From the NCBI RefSeq assembly GCF_003610915.1, contig NZ_NSDJ01000001.1:4030001-4094000 (forward strand): DNA of 64,000 nucleotides. Direction: 5' to 3'. The notes under the pieces were generated by a model that saw only the letters and a program-made list of their open reading frames with translations, did not search any database and was not told the origin of the DNA. Origin of the DNA: Rahnella variigena (GTDB lineage: Bacteria > Pseudomonadota > Gammaproteobacteria > Enterobacterales > Enterobacteriaceae). The translations under genes and the position numbers were made by a program. Positions within the stretch are counted from its first letter, which is position 1. Each line of letters begins with the position of its first letter. Of the stretch, positions 27,484-37,455 are shown in pieces.

Positions 27484-28590
27484 TTAACCTAAGGCTTTAA
27501 GAACGTCTTTTGCACTTTCCGCAAGGGACGCGATCGCACCACTCAATACTTTATTTAAATTATCGAAGGTGCTGTTTGCCTGGCTATAACGTTGGGCAAA
27601 AGCCTGCATATTACTTTGCAGGGCGCTGCCGCCTGCATTAAAGGAGGCAAGCCACGCCTGGTAGCTGGCCGTAGAAACTTTGCCACCGCTAATACCTGAT
27701 GGATAATTAGGTGCAGCGCTGTACTGATCGAGATTGAATTCGATTTTACCGCTATCGTTTACTTTAAAGGCAGGCGCAAGCGTGGTTTCCATACTTTTAC
27801 GCTCTTCCGGCGTCATTTTATCCCAGTTTTTTACACTGCCCAGGTCGATACCGTTAACTTCATTCCTGAAGTCGTCATACCCTTTTTTCATGACGGATGT
27901 ATCGAACTTAACATTATTACCGTCATCACCTGTGGAAACGGCTTTGGATGCCGCTCCCTGCACGTGCGTATTATAAGCTTCGTACATTTCCGTATACTTC
28001 TGCATCAAATCGGCATAGAAATCTACGTAATCGCCTTTGATTTCTTTAATGGCGAGGGCCATTCTGGCCCACAGCTCGGCATAGCTGGTGTGGGTGGAAA
28101 TTTCGTCATCACCGCTCTTTGGCTCCGGTGCAGGTTCCTGCGCCGCTCTTTGTTTCTCAGCCGAAAACTGGCTTAACGAATAGTTCGCCTTAGTACGATT
28201 TGTTACGATCTCGCGTTGGATATCCGATAACGCCTGAGCGCTACTCTTTACACGCTGTTCCTGATTGGCGACCATCTCAGCAACGTCATCCGACGGTTGC
28301 GCGCCGTCATTGGCCGTTTTGAGACACTCTAATGCGGCAAGCAGTTTGCTGTTATTAAAATCTTCGCCGCTGGTATCCAAACCATACTGACCAAGTAGTG
28401 CCCTAATTTCATCAAACTTATCCGCCTTATTAGGGGTATCCAACTGAGCAATAAGCTCTTTTATTAGTTTCGTAGTCAGTTCCGAAGTTGAACCTGCGTG
28501 GGTTTCAGCCATCGGCGCAGCCTGGGTAGCGTTGGTATCAGAGGAATAATAACTAACGGGGTTGGGTACAGCATTATTTACGTTAAGCAT
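27484..28590 (-). CDS. sipD: Needle-tip protein SipD
   Basis: The hydrophilic translocator that caps the needle and senses host contact. The start MLNVNN at 28590, seven codons inside the open frame, is preceded by AAAAGGAA and agrees with SipD's MLN start. Residues (368) include the family segments YAELWARMALAIKEIKGDYVD and a C-terminal coiled-coil helix (SNMQAFAQRYSQANSTFDNLN) that packs on the needle. It is third in the translocator series. Confidence 0.93.
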   Translation of the reverse strand: MLNVNNAVPNPVSYYSSDTNATQAAPMAETHAGSTSELTTKLIKELIAQLDTPNKADKFDEIRALLGQYGLDTSGEDFNNSKLLAALECLKTANDGAQPSDDVAEMVANQEQRVKSSAQALSDIQREIVTNRTKANYSLSQFSAEKQRAAQEPAPEPKSGDDEISTHTSYAELWARMALAIKEIKGDYVDFYADLMQKYTEMYEAYNTHVQGAASKAVSTGDDGNNVKFDTSVMKKGYDDFRNEVNGIDLGSVKNWDKMTPEERKSMETTLAPAFKVNDSGKIEFNLDQYSAAPNYPSGISGGKVSTASYQAWLASFNAGGSALQSNMQAFAQRYSQANSTFDNLNKVLSGAIASLAESAKDVLKALG

Positions 28591-28607
28591 GGCGATATTC
28601 CTTTTGA

Positions 28608-28640
28608 GCAACGTATGCCGGGTATCCCTGCATACGTTGC
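28608..28640 (-). other. Intercistronic hairpin between sipC and sipD
   Basis: A 10-bp perfect stem (GCAACGTATG with CATACGTTGC) surrounds a 13-base loop and fills the 63-base gap. No T tract follows, so it is better read as an RNA processing or stability element than a terminator. Confidence 0.6.
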
Positions 28641-28653
28641 TTATTCTTCAGAT

Positions 28654-29898
28654 TTAGCGTGTACGTTCCGCGATGGAAGATACCGCGCTGTTATTAGCGT
28701 TGAGTATGGTGTCGGTCATACTTCTGATGGCCGCATTGGTCTCAGCGGCCTTCTTGGCCGTTTGACTTTGGGTATTGGCCAGTTCGCTGTTAACATCGCG
28801 GTCGGCGCGAGCCAGCTCTGCCTCTTTCTGCTTCTCAGCGGCTGATACGCCAAATGCCCCTTCAACAGCCCCCTGCCCGGAACGAATACCCTGGTTGGCG
28901 TACTCGGCGGTAACACGGCTTTTCTGCGTCGCGAGCTGTACCGAATTGTGGGTATCGCGCTTAAGCGCGCTGGCGTGCATATCAGCAGCCTGCGGATGCG
29001 TCATGGTGGCCTCAACATCGCCGGACAGCTTTTTGTTCTGATGAACCATGGTGTCCTTGCCACTCTTAATCGCGGTCTGATGCTCGCGAACGCCAAGCTC
29101 AAGGTTGCGGGCCGGTTTCAGATTCTTGGTGATGGAAGTGCCTTCTTTATTTAGCGCCTTCATCTGGGTCGCGGTCGTTGCTCCCTGTCCTGCAATACCC
29201 AGCGCGCCGGAGGTGATCGCCCCGTTGAGATTCTGTCGAGCAGCCTCAATGGTTTTATTACCTGCGCGAGCCGCCGCATCTACGCTGCGGTTTGTTGCCG
29301 CCGCCGCCGCTTTGTTGGCATCTCGTTCAGCATTTAACATTACGGTGGTGATGGTATTGCTCACCTCGAGCTGCTTCATGGAACCCACAACGTTGATGAA
29401 CCGTGGGCCCGCGGCATCTGCGGCGGTGATATCAGTGCCGCCTTCAACAGCGGGCTGCGAACGAGCTTGACCAGCGGAAGACGAAGCGTTGCTCACGGAT
29501 GACTGACTGTCACTTTTCCCGATATCTGCCGATTTATTATTTGGCTGCGTAATATTGATCTGTGAAGTTAATACGCCAGGCACGGAGGCTGCCAGGCGCT
29601 CTGCTTTATTTGCATCCCCTTCCCCTGCGACGGATAATTTCACAGTTTTAGCCGGGGTATCAGTTTCAATATCTCCCCCTTTGCGTTTCTGTGCCGCAGA
29701 TGATGCCTGAGTCATATCGGTACGCAGACTCTGCTTTTCCATCATCAACGACAGCATGCCCTCTTTTTTTGCGAGATCGGACATGTCATGGACATTTCTT
29801 TTCTCTTCCTGAATAACAACACTTTTTGTTTCGGTCTTAACGTCCTGCACTCGTAAATAACGTTCTGACGCACCAGCACCAATAATTGGATCGGACAT
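28654..29898 (-). CDS. sipC: Translocon protein SipC
   Basis: A membrane-inserting translocator that in Salmonella also nucleates and bundles actin. The 414 residues (SipC: 409) have one hydrophobic stretch in the centre (GAITSGALGIAGQGATTATQ) and long Ala/Gln-rich helical flanks. The C-terminus ends SMTDTILNANNSAVSSIAERTR, similar to the SipC/IpaC end. Order after sipB and before sipD supports the call. Confidence 0.92.
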   Translation of the reverse strand: MSDPIIGAGASERYLRVQDVKTETKSVVIQEEKRNVHDMSDLAKKEGMLSLMMEKQSLRTDMTQASSAAQKRKGGDIETDTPAKTVKLSVAGEGDANKAERLAASVPGVLTSQINITQPNNKSADIGKSDSQSSVSNASSSAGQARSQPAVEGGTDITAADAAGPRFINVVGSMKQLEVSNTITTVMLNAERDANKAAAAATNRSVDAAARAGNKTIEAARQNLNGAITSGALGIAGQGATTATQMKALNKEGTSITKNLKPARNLELGVREHQTAIKSGKDTMVHQNKKLSGDVEATMTHPQAADMHASALKRDTHNSVQLATQKSRVTAEYANQGIRSGQGAVEGAFGVSAAEKQKEAELARADRDVNSELANTQSQTAKKAAETNAAIRSMTDTILNANNSAVSSIAERTR

Positions 29899-29948
29899 AA
29901 TTGATAAAACTCCTTTATATTATTGCGGGTAAAAAATAGTCCCGCCGT

Positions 29949-32000
29949 TTATCCGGCAACTGCACTCATCTGTTTAGTAATATATTTACCGGCCTGCGCC
30001 TGGTTTTCCGCAACCGTTGAGATATTGCGCACAATCTCACTGACCGATTCCATTCGATGGGTAAAGCTATCGATGGCGCGATTCATCATTTCGTTAAGCA
30101 AATCCTGAAGCGCTGCGTCCTTCATCATTTCAGCTCTGATCTTCGACGCTTCCAGCAGCATACTGGCCGCAACAATCCCGACAGCCGCCTGGCTTGAGGT
30201 ATTGACCACGCTCAGACCCACCACAGCCTTCTGGCTGTAATTAGAAACCTTGGCCATTTGCAGCTCGTCTGCACCCAATGAACGGCCAAAACCTTTGCTT
30301 AGCCGCTTAATAACCTGGCCGATGGCACTGTCCATCAATTTTTGCATGGTAGATTTTGTGGCTTTTTCAGCCACTTCTTGCGCTACCTCTTCCGCAACTT
30401 CCTTCACCGCGGTGCGCACCACGTTTTTGGTGACGTCTTTAACGACCTCTTTTTCCACTTCAACAGCAACATTTTTGGCCATGGTCTTGCTGGCTTCTTC
30501 TGCCACGTCGACACCAATCTTTTTCATCACCGTGCCAAAAACTTTGCTCATCACGCTACCCGCCACCATTACACCGGCGACAAGTACCGCCGCCGCCGCG
30601 ATCGCGCCCAGGATTTGTCCCACCATATCTGCCGTGTCTTTATCGACGCCGAAGGATTGAAGAATGGCTGAGAATATTTTGCCCATCATCTCCATCAGCG
30701 GTTTCACGATCGCATCCATCAGCGGCTGCATCGCGTCGGCCATAAACGAACGGCCGGTCACGGCCTGGCTTATCTCGTCACCAATCGCCAGCGCTAGCCC
30801 AACGGCCGCCAGTGCCAAAGAAGCGCCACCGGTGAATGCCGCAGCGGCAAAGCTGACGGCCGTAACAATCCAGCCCAAAATCTTGCCAATGCAGCCCATC
30901 GTCTTCTGCATTTCTTCAGCTTTACGCACTTCCTCTTCGTATTCCTTGGCCTTTTTCTCCGCGTCCTTGGCCGCTGCTTCCGCCAATTTCTGCTTCAGCT
31001 CCGCCGACGCCTGAAGATCGTCACTGGAACTTTTGTTAATCAGCTGCGCCATCAGGGCCATGAGGAATGTCAGGGTTTTAGACTCTGCGTCAGCCTCCTT
31101 ACGCCGCTGTTCAATGGTGCTTTGCTGCTGCGGGTTGAACGACTCAACCATCTTCTGCGACTTAGCCTGCGTCGCATCTAATGCCGATCGGGAGCTTTTC
31201 TCCGCAGCTATTGCAGGATTCAACGTCTTATTAGCAAAGTTGTTATAGGCGGTTGTGGCCTGGGTGAGGTTAGCCTGCGCAGCGTTCACCGCCGTTTTAG
31301 CAGCATCAACCTTGCCCTGCAGTTCTTCAGAAACCGGGTCTTGTTTTGCGGCCTCGGCCTCAAGGGCCGCTAATTTTCTTTGCGCGTCATCAAGCGCAGA
31401 TTGGGCCTTTCCGACATCCTGTGAAAGCGCATCCGCCTGCTGTTGCGCAGCTTTAAGCGCGTCAGCATCGCTGGCCCATTGCGTCCCCTGAAGCTCTAAC
31501 TGGGCTGCCATCTCGGAATAGGCATTCGCGGCGCCATCCATCATGGCGTTGATGCCCTGCAGCTGGGCGAGCAGGTTACTCATCGACGTTTCATTCGTGA
31601 GCTGCATGACTTTCCCGAGCAATGCCGTCGCCCAGGCCGAAGCAGAAAGCTTCGCTTCGCTGCCGCTTTTTGCCGTGGCGGGCTCGCGGCTCGCCGGAGA
31701 CTTAAGCTGAGGAATGTCCTGGTTATCTAAGTTCGTCCTTGGGGTATTCCCGTTGACGGTATTGATAGTCGATTTCAACAGCTTGAGCAGCTGATCGGGC
31801 TGCAGGGTTTGCAGCGCACCCTTAACAGAATTCAGCTGCGGATGATCTTTTAACTCCGCATTGCCGAGGCGTTTTGCCTGTGCGGTTTGTTTTTTTAACT
31901 CAACATCGCCCGCTTCCATCCCCGCCTGATGTTGGTCTACCGGCTCTTGGGTCGCTTGCTCCAGAATGACTGGTCGCGCCACCTGCCTGATTATCTCCAT
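29949..32000 (-). CDS. sipB: Translocon protein SipB
   Basis: The major hydrophobic translocator that forms the host-membrane pore with SipC. It has 683 residues, about 90 more than Salmonella SipB. A long coiled-coil region (about 180-320 and 340-390) is followed by two hydrophobic hairpins (ILGWIVTAVSFAAAAFTGG and ILGAIAAAAVLVAGVMVAG). A Val/Glu/Lys-rich helix lies between these and the C-terminus. The start is two bases from the sicA stop codon. Confidence 0.94.
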   Translation of the reverse strand: MEIIRQVARPVILEQATQEPVDQHQAGMEAGDVELKKQTAQAKRLGNAELKDHPQLNSVKGALQTLQPDQLLKLLKSTINTVNGNTPRTNLDNQDIPQLKSPASREPATAKSGSEAKLSASAWATALLGKVMQLTNETSMSNLLAQLQGINAMMDGAANAYSEMAAQLELQGTQWASDADALKAAQQQADALSQDVGKAQSALDDAQRKLAALEAEAAKQDPVSEELQGKVDAAKTAVNAAQANLTQATTAYNNFANKTLNPAIAAEKSSRSALDATQAKSQKMVESFNPQQQSTIEQRRKEADAESKTLTFLMALMAQLINKSSSDDLQASAELKQKLAEAAAKDAEKKAKEYEEEVRKAEEMQKTMGCIGKILGWIVTAVSFAAAAFTGGASLALAAVGLALAIGDEISQAVTGRSFMADAMQPLMDAIVKPLMEMMGKIFSAILQSFGVDKDTADMVGQILGAIAAAAVLVAGVMVAGSVMSKVFGTVMKKIGVDVAEEASKTMAKNVAVEVEKEVVKDVTKNVVRTAVKEVAEEVAQEVAEKATKSTMQKLMDSAIGQVIKRLSKGFGRSLGADELQMAKVSNYSQKAVVGLSVVNTSSQAAVGIVAASMLLEASKIRAEMMKDAALQDLLNEMMNRAIDSFTHRMESVSEIVRNISTVAENQAQAGKYITKQMSAVAG

Positions 32001-32002
32001 TA

Positions 32003-32554
32003 TTATTCCTCATTAAGTTTCTCCTCTTCAGGAGTATCGGTCTTGTCATTATTTATTTTATTAAGCGCGGAAATATAGGCTTTCGCCTTTTCACTTAATA
32101 ACGCGTCTTTACACCTGCTAATAACAATATCGAAGCATTTACGAGCCTGCACACTCTGTCGCAGCATCAGGTTACATTGACCGGCATAAAACATTGGCCT
32201 GAAGTCTTCTTTAGATAAGGAATAAGCAAGTGCATAAAATTCGATAGCTTTGGCATAGTTCTTTTTAAGCTGATAGACCGCCGCAAGACCCATTGCATAT
32301 TCAGGGTTATAGAAATCATAAATGCACAGAAAACGGAACAGAGACTCAGCATCGTCCAATTTTCCATGATGATAAAAATCGTACGCCAGCTTATAAACGT
32401 CCTGCATGGTGTCATTAGGTACGGCATAGACATCCTTAAGCGTCGCCCCGTTTTGAATGGCATCCAGCAGGCTTTCAGCATAAGCATCGAGTTGCTCATC
32501 ACTTTTAAATTCTTCTTCATCGTTGAGTAAATCCAACATATTTTTATTAGCCAT
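32003..32554 (-). CDS. sicA: TPR chaperone of translocators, SicA
   Basis: A class II chaperone that holds SipB and SipC and, in Salmonella, co-activates effector promoters with InvF. The 183 residues have three tetratricopeptide-like repeats, for example YKLAYDFYHHGKLDDAESLFRFL and PEYAMGLAAVYQLKKNYAKAIEFY. The N- and C-termini are acidic. It follows spaS after a 132-base gap, large for this operon, where a separate InvF-dependent promoter could lie. Confidence 0.95.
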   Translation of the reverse strand: MANKNMLDLLNDEEEFKSDEQLDAYAESLLDAIQNGATLKDVYAVPNDTMQDVYKLAYDFYHHGKLDDAESLFRFLCIYDFYNPEYAMGLAAVYQLKKNYAKAIEFYALAYSLSKEDFRPMFYAGQCNLMLRQSVQARKCFDIVISRCKDALLSEKAKAYISALNKINNDKTDTPEEEKLNEE

Positions 32555-32686
32555 TGCAGCCTCTTTCCTTATTAGTTGTTAACATCTAAAAACAGCCAAT
32601 TAACCCAAAGGCGAACAGTGAAGAAGATATAATCATCATACTGTTGCGCCCCGGTAGTTAATACAAAAAAACCGCACAGGTGTCCG

Positions 32687-33799
32687 CTACGAATGGCCCG
32701 TTGGCGGTTGCTGACTTTCCGGCAATGTAGATTCGGCCTCCTCGTCGGCCGCCGCCATTTGGGTCATGCCCGCGGCTTCGACCTGACGCAGCCAGATAAG
32801 AATGTCCATAACGTCAATCAGCACATCATCATTTAGCGAAATGAAGCTGTACTGGCTATAGGTGCGATACAGCCTGCGGGTAAGCGGAATATTGCGTACT
32901 ACCGGCACGCCGATTTTTTCCGCATAGGCAATCGCCGCTTTGGCTTTCATGTTGGTGCAACGCAGAGCAATAAAGGGCAGCGATGCCACTTCCGGGTTAA
33001 AATAGATCGCCATCGCGATATGCGTTGGGTTCGCCATCACCACCTCAGAATTTCTGACCGCGGCCATTTCCTCCCCGGAAAGTATCTCCTGGTGCGCTCG
33101 CCGTCTGGCACTTTTAATCTGTGGATTGCCGTCGCTCTCTTTACGCTCCTGTTTGACCTCATGTTTATCCATTTTGAGATCTTTGAAATGGAGAAAATAT
33201 TCAACGATAAAATCTGCAATCAGCACAAAAACCGACCAGCCAATAAACACCAGCACGGCCTTCAGCGTCAGCGAAACCCAACAAGCAATAAGCCCGGCTA
33301 TATCGGTCCGATAAAGCGTTAATGCCTGGCGAAGGTCGTTGTGAATCAGGCAGTAGCAGGTCGCCGCAAATACAATGAGATAGCAAACTGATTTCACCAG
33401 CTCTTTTACCGTGCGCATGCTGAAGATCTTTTTTACCCCTTCCACCGGGTTTAGCGCTTTGAAATTTAGCTTGATGGCTTCGGTTGCGATAGAAAACCCA
33501 GTCTGCAGCAAGGTTGCGGCCATACCCACCAGCGCACAAAGCGCAATAAATGGCAGGCTAAGCAGAAAGAAAATACGCATTAAGCCCATGAGGAAATCAT
33601 TTATCCCAATCTGGGTGCTGTACAGCAGGGTCATGGAGTAAAAATGGGTGAAGTCACTGAAACTCATGCCATAGGCCAGGTAAAAGATCCCGGTCAGCAG
33701 TATCACCGTGGTAATAAGATCCTTACTTTTAAACGTCTGGCCCTTTTTAGACGAGTCCTTGCGCTTTTTACTGGTAGGCTGTTCTGTTTTTTCTGCCAT
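32687..33799 (-). CDS. spaS: Export apparatus switch protein SpaS
   Basis: The FlhB/SctU family protein that sets substrate order. The 370 residues have four membrane spans and then a cytoplasmic domain with the self-cleaving NPTH at 257-260 (cleavage between Asn257 and Pro258). The N-terminus EKTEQPTSKK is typical. The protein is longer than SpaS (356) through an acidic C-terminal tail. Confidence 0.97.
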   Translation of the reverse strand: MAEKTEQPTSKKRKDSSKKGQTFKSKDLITTVILLTGIFYLAYGMSFSDFTHFYSMTLLYSTQIGINDFLMGLMRIFFLLSLPFIALCALVGMAATLLQTGFSIATEAIKLNFKALNPVEGVKKIFSMRTVKELVKSVCYLIVFAATCYCLIHNDLRQALTLYRTDIAGLIACWVSLTLKAVLVFIGWSVFVLIADFIVEYFLHFKDLKMDKHEVKQERKESDGNPQIKSARRRAHQEILSGEEMAAVRNSEVVMANPTHIAMAIYFNPEVASLPFIALRCTNMKAKAAIAYAEKIGVPVVRNIPLTRRLYRTYSQYSFISLNDDVLIDVMDILIWLRQVEAAGMTQMAAADEEAESTLPESQQPPTGHS

Positions 33800-33811
33800 A
33801 GAAATATTTCC

Positions 33812-34576
33812 TCAGGTAAGAAATTGCTGAAAACCTGAAAGCGAGAACATGTGTAGCGGTTTCTCAGATAGCGAATGAAAGCCGTAGAAAAGGAAAACTG
33901 CGAAGGCGATAAAGCTCTTGATGGTTAGAGACAGTGAAAAAGGGTTGAGCTGCGGGCAATAACGTGCGAACACGCCGAGCAACATTTCGGCGATCATCAT
34001 CACTAACATCACCGGCGCAGCAAGGAGAATGCTGTTTTGCACTAATACCACCAGCAGATGTCCGGCCTGTTCCCAGTGAACACCTTCTAAGGAACTCCCT
34101 CGTGGAAACATTTGATAGCTTTGCACCATCACTTCCATAAGTAGCCGCATGCCTCCGCTGGCAAAAAAAATAGCACCGAAGGCAAAGTTTAAAAAACCCG
34201 ATAATATCGAGCTTTGCACCCCGTTAACCGGGTCGATACTGTCACTGATTGTCGCGCCGCGTTGGTTATCAAGAATTTCACCGAGGCCGATGACTACCCA
34301 GAAAGGCATACACAGCGTAAACGCTAAAATTAACCCGATAATACATTCTTTAATTATAATAATAAGCCACCCCTGCTCTGGACTTAATACCGTTTCAAAG
34401 CAGGGCCAAAGACCGATGATCGTCAGCGAGATAATCGTGTTTTTAATAATAAGATTTGATAGAACCCGTTCGCCCAGTACCGGCAGCATATAAAAGACGA
34501 TAGCCAGCCGCGCGTAAACGATGACAAAAGTCAGCACGCTGTGCTGAAAATTAAGATAGAACGCCACAAACAGCAT
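33812..34576 (-). CDS. spaR: Export apparatus protein SpaR
   Basis: The FliR/SctT family component of the export gate. The 254 residues comprise about six hydrophobic segments, with the conserved FASGGMRLLMEVMVQSYQMFP region and a C-terminal SFIAFAVFLFYGFHSL. Twelve bases separate it from spaS. Confidence 0.95.
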   Translation of the reverse strand: MLFVAFYLNFQHSVLTFVIVYARLAIVFYMLPVLGERVLSNLIIKNTIISLTIIGLWPCFETVLSPEQGWLIIIIKECIIGLILAFTLCMPFWVVIGLGEILDNQRGATISDSIDPVNGVQSSILSGFLNFAFGAIFFASGGMRLLMEVMVQSYQMFPRGSSLEGVHWEQAGHLLVVLVQNSILLAAPVMLVMMIAEMLLGVFARYCPQLNPFSLSLTIKSFIAFAVFLFYGFHSLSEKPLHMFSLSGFQQFLT

Positions 34577-34588
34577 ATATTTTCCGTT

Positions 34589-34843
34589 TTAACGAAAAGC
34601 CATATAAAAAGCCTGAGTGGCGAAATTCGTCATTTCGGCTGAAAACCACTCCATCAGCATAAAAATGCTGGCAAATACCGCCAGCATTTTCAGCCCAAAA
34701 GGCAGCGTTTGTTCCTGAATTTGCATGATGGTCTGAAACAGGCCAACGATAATGCCAACGATGGTAGCAAAGGCGATAGGTACCGCCGTTAGCTTCAGCA
34801 CAACGAGCAGCGCGGAGTTACCAATAAATAATACATTACTCAT
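34589..34843 (-). CDS. spaQ: Export apparatus protein SpaQ
   Basis: The FliQ/SctS component of the export gate. Start at MSNVLFIGNSA (34843), overlapping the spaP stop as ATGA; the open frame to 34897 lacks family resemblance. It gives 84 residues, two membrane helices and the diagnostic LFQTIMQIQEQTLPFGLKML. Confidence 0.95.
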   Translation of the reverse strand: MSNVLFIGNSALLVVLKLTAVPIAFATIVGIIVGLFQTIMQIQEQTLPFGLKMLAVFASIFMLMEWFSAEMTNFATQAFYMAFR

Positions 34844-35511
34844 GATGTCATCAGATCGGCGTACTGGGCGATCAGTCCTTTGGTTAACAAACTCCAACCG
34901 TTCATTGACACGAACAGAATGAGCTTAATAGGAATCGAAATGGTCACCGGGCTCATCATCATCATCCCCAACGCCAGTAGGATGCTAGAAACCACCATAT
35001 CGATGACTACAAACGGGACGTAAAGATAAAACGCAATTTTAAATGCGCTCTGTATTTCGCTTAGCGCATAGGCTGGCATCAGGGTCATGAGCGGCAGGCC
35101 CGTTAATTCATGGTCTTCCACCTCAGGCTCCGGCTCACCGGTTCTTTGCTGCTGTACTTTATTAAAAAAGCGGATTAAGTCATGATCGGAATAATTCACC
35201 AGATAAGCCCGGTAACTTCCCAACCCCTGATCCATAAGTTGAGTTACGGAGCTGCTGTCATTGAAGTCGATATGGTTTTCTTCAATATAGCCGGAAATTT
35301 TCTGACACACGGGCATCATGACAAAAGCGCTTAAAATAAGCGCTACGCCATTTAAGGTTAAGGTCGAAGGTACCTGTTGGATCCCGAGGGCATTGCGCAC
35401 CATCACCAGCACAATGGAGAACTTAATAAAGCAGGTTCCCCCGGCAATAATAAAAGGCAATAAGGTGAAAAACGACAATATCGCAATTAAAGAAATATCA
35501 TTACTCAACAT
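34840..35511 (-). CDS. spaP: Export apparatus protein SpaP
   Basis: The FliP/SctR core component of the export gate. The 223 residues match SpaP (224). Four hydrophobic segments and the family motifs GTCFIKFSIVLVMVRNALGIQQ and PYALSEIQSAFKIAFYLYVP-like segment are visible. It overlaps the spaO end by 11 bases. Confidence 0.96.
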   Translation of the reverse strand: MLSNDISLIAILSFFTLLPFIIAGGTCFIKFSIVLVMVRNALGIQQVPSTLTLNGVALILSAFVMMPVCQKISGYIEENHIDFNDSSSVTQLMDQGLGSYRAYLVNYSDHDLIRFFNKVQQQRTGEPEPEVEDHELTGLPLMTLMPAYALSEIQSAFKIAFYLYVPFVVIDMVVSSILLALGMMMMSPVTISIPIKLILFVSMNGWSLLTKGLIAQYADLMTS

Positions 35512-36424
35512 CAGGCTGTACCATGTTACCTGGCAGGGTGGGGTTCACGTGATTAACCTCAACCGCCAGAGATCCGTTCTCCAGAGCCACCAACTCACCG
35601 CGGGCAAATAGTTTTTTGTTGAGGTAGATTTTAATATTTTGTTCTGCTTCTGGGGTCAGCGCCAATGACGTGCCCGGCGTTATTGCATCTAATTCCGCCA
35701 GTGTCACCGTCCGGCCATCCAGCACAAATTTAATATTGACGGGCAGACTGGTCCAGTCGTGCAAAACCTCATCTTCATAGTATTCCTGGTAATGCTCTTC
35801 TAACTGCTCTTCCACAATAACCTCCTGATTAGGGTAATAACTCAGTTTAAAAAGTCGGCGATCGCCTACCGCCAGATGGGGCAAGTTCTGTTTTATCAGC
35901 AGCAAATCCCCGGCAGCCACGTCTGTTAACTGGGCAAGGGAGAGCTGGCTGTATCCCAGCACGTAGTTCAGCTGGAAAGGCACCTGATTGGCGGAGATGG
36001 CCGGTACATGCAATGCGCGCTCCCCGCTCTGTGGCCAGTCAAGGCACAGCAGCTGGCAAGGCTCTGCGGGGATCGCAAGCGCCTTTTCCGGCAGGGCGCC
36101 TGCGGGTAGCGCAATCTGTATCGCATCCCACACCTGCTCCTCGACCAAAAAGCTCAGTTCGAGATGGTTTAACCAGCGCGCCAGATAGTTGAGGGGAACC
36201 TCCGACCAGGGGATATCGGGCAGGTGGACATCCATGTATCCGAGCCAGGCGTCGACGCTAAGCCAGGCCTGCGACCGGCTACCCTGCTTATCCTCAAGCT
36301 GCACCTGCAAATAGCGCTCCTGCCCGCTAAACTCAGCGATCTCACTACCAGGGTGATGGTTACGCAGCAGCTCAAGCGTCAGTTGGCGGCCGTCAAGCTT
36401 GCGTAAATGATCTCTCAAACTCAT
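35501..36424 (-). CDS. spaO: Cytoplasmic sorting-platform protein SpaO
   Basis: The SctQ subunit of the C-ring-like sorting platform that queues substrates. The 307 residues (SpaO: 303) end in a SPOA domain (TSLPVNIKFVLDGRTVTLAEL... to the C-terminus). Salmonella makes a second short SpaO from an internal start near codon 203. A TTG after a GATGAGG-like stretch lies at the comparable place here, but this is only suggestive. It overlaps invJ by four bases. Confidence 0.92.
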   Translation of the reverse strand: MSLRDHLRKLDGRQLTLELLRNHHPGSEIAEFSGQERYLQVQLEDKQGSRSQAWLSVDAWLGYMDVHLPDIPWSEVPLNYLARWLNHLELSFLVEEQVWDAIQIALPAGALPEKALAIPAEPCQLLCLDWPQSGERALHVPAISANQVPFQLNYVLGYSQLSLAQLTDVAAGDLLLIKQNLPHLAVGDRRLFKLSYYPNQEVIVEEQLEEHYQEYYEDEVLHDWTSLPVNIKFVLDGRTVTLAELDAITPGTSLALTPEAEQNIKIYLNKKLFARGELVALENGSLAVEVNHVNPTLPGNMVQPDVE

Positions 36425-37455
36425 TCCTGATCCTCATCCTGCTGTTGCTGCTGCCGCCGCTGCTGTTGCTGTTCATCTCGCTCCTGCTGTGGGCGCAGAA
36501 GATCGGGGCTGAGACCTGTCAAATGGCCCATATTGCGAAGCAGCACATCCGCTGCACGAGCATCGGAAGGAAGCAAAGTGACATTCCCTTCCCGGCGTGC
36601 TTCGGTTGGCACAGAAATTCTGACCGAATGGTCGCCGGACCAGCGTTGAAACTGATAGTTCACTTCGAGCGTCTGGCCTTTGTTTTCGCCTTTCACCCCG
36701 CTTCCCAAACCGGCCTGAGTCTTCAGCTGCTGGAGCGTTGCGGGGCTATTTCTGCTTTGTGCCGCTGTTTCGCCCTGCTTTGGCACCACGTTCTCCGGCT
36801 GCTTCGCCCCCTGCCAAAGCGGTCTTGCTTCGCCAGAATCTTCCTTTATTCGAAACGGCTTTTCCTGGCGGCCCGCCTCAGCCTCCGGGGCCGATGTAGT
36901 GACGATGCCAGGGTTTACTACGGCGGCAGCCTGAGGGTGCTGAGCCGTGGTGGATTGATGAAGTTTTGTAGCCGCGTCTACGAGCGTATTTGTTGCAACC
37001 TTTACGGCGACAGACGTGGTGGATTGCCCCTCGGTTCTGGATGCGCTCGCCACAGCCCTGGTGCTTAACGGGCTGGTGACCTCGCCTTTTGGGACGACGA
37101 CGGAGTTTTTGCCTGCGTTCTGCGTAGCCATCTGGCCAGCAACGACCAACGCCACCTGCCGACGCAGGCCATCGCCCTTCTTCGTCTGGCGTGCTTCGGC
37201 GGCAAGGCCCAAAGAGGCGGCAGCGACTTCTTTTGCAGCCTGCTTTTCGGTTTTCTGCAGGCCTCCCCCCTGCGCTAAGGAGGTCGTTAATCTAACCAGC
37301 GCACCCGGCGGTAGCATGGCGGCCAGCGAAATATTCTCGCCGCCCTCATCCTGCTTTTTCTTTTTCGCAATATGTTTTAGCAGCGCGTTGTCATCCGGCG
37401 TTGAATCGCCCTTCATCGCAACGCTCATACTGACTTCAGAAACTTTTTCGACCAT
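36421..37455 (-). CDS. invJ: Needle-length regulator InvJ (SpaN)
   Basis: The SctP needle ruler. I place the start at MVEKVSEV (37455), preceded by AGGAGA; it overlaps invI by 20 bases. The 344 residues are Ala/Gln/Thr-rich and poorly conserved in the middle. The C-terminal domain YQFQRWSGDHSVRIS...LLPSDARAADVLL and the Gln-rich end match SpaN/InvJ. Confidence 0.9.
   Translation of the reverse strand: MVEKVSEVSMSVAMKGDSTPDDNALLKHIAKKKKQDEGGENISLAAMLPPGALVRLTTSLAQGGGLQKTEKQAAKEVAAASLGLAAEARQTKKGDGLRRQVALVVAGQMATQNAGKNSVVVPKGEVTSPLSTRAVASASRTEGQSTTSVAVKVATNTLVDAATKLHQSTTAQHPQAAAVVNPGIVTTSAPEAEAGRQEKPFRIKEDSGEARPLWQGAKQPENVVPKQGETAAQSRNSPATLQQLKTQAGLGSGVKGENKGQTLEVNYQFQRWSGDHSVRISVPTEARREGNVTLLPSDARAADVLLRNMGHLTGLSPDLLRPQQERDEQQQQRRQQQQQDEDQE

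Noticed and set aside
29899..29948. GCGGG/CCCGC hairpin between sipB and sipC as a terminator
   Set aside because: The T-rich tract is inside the loop, not after the stem, and sipC must be cotranscribed with sipB.
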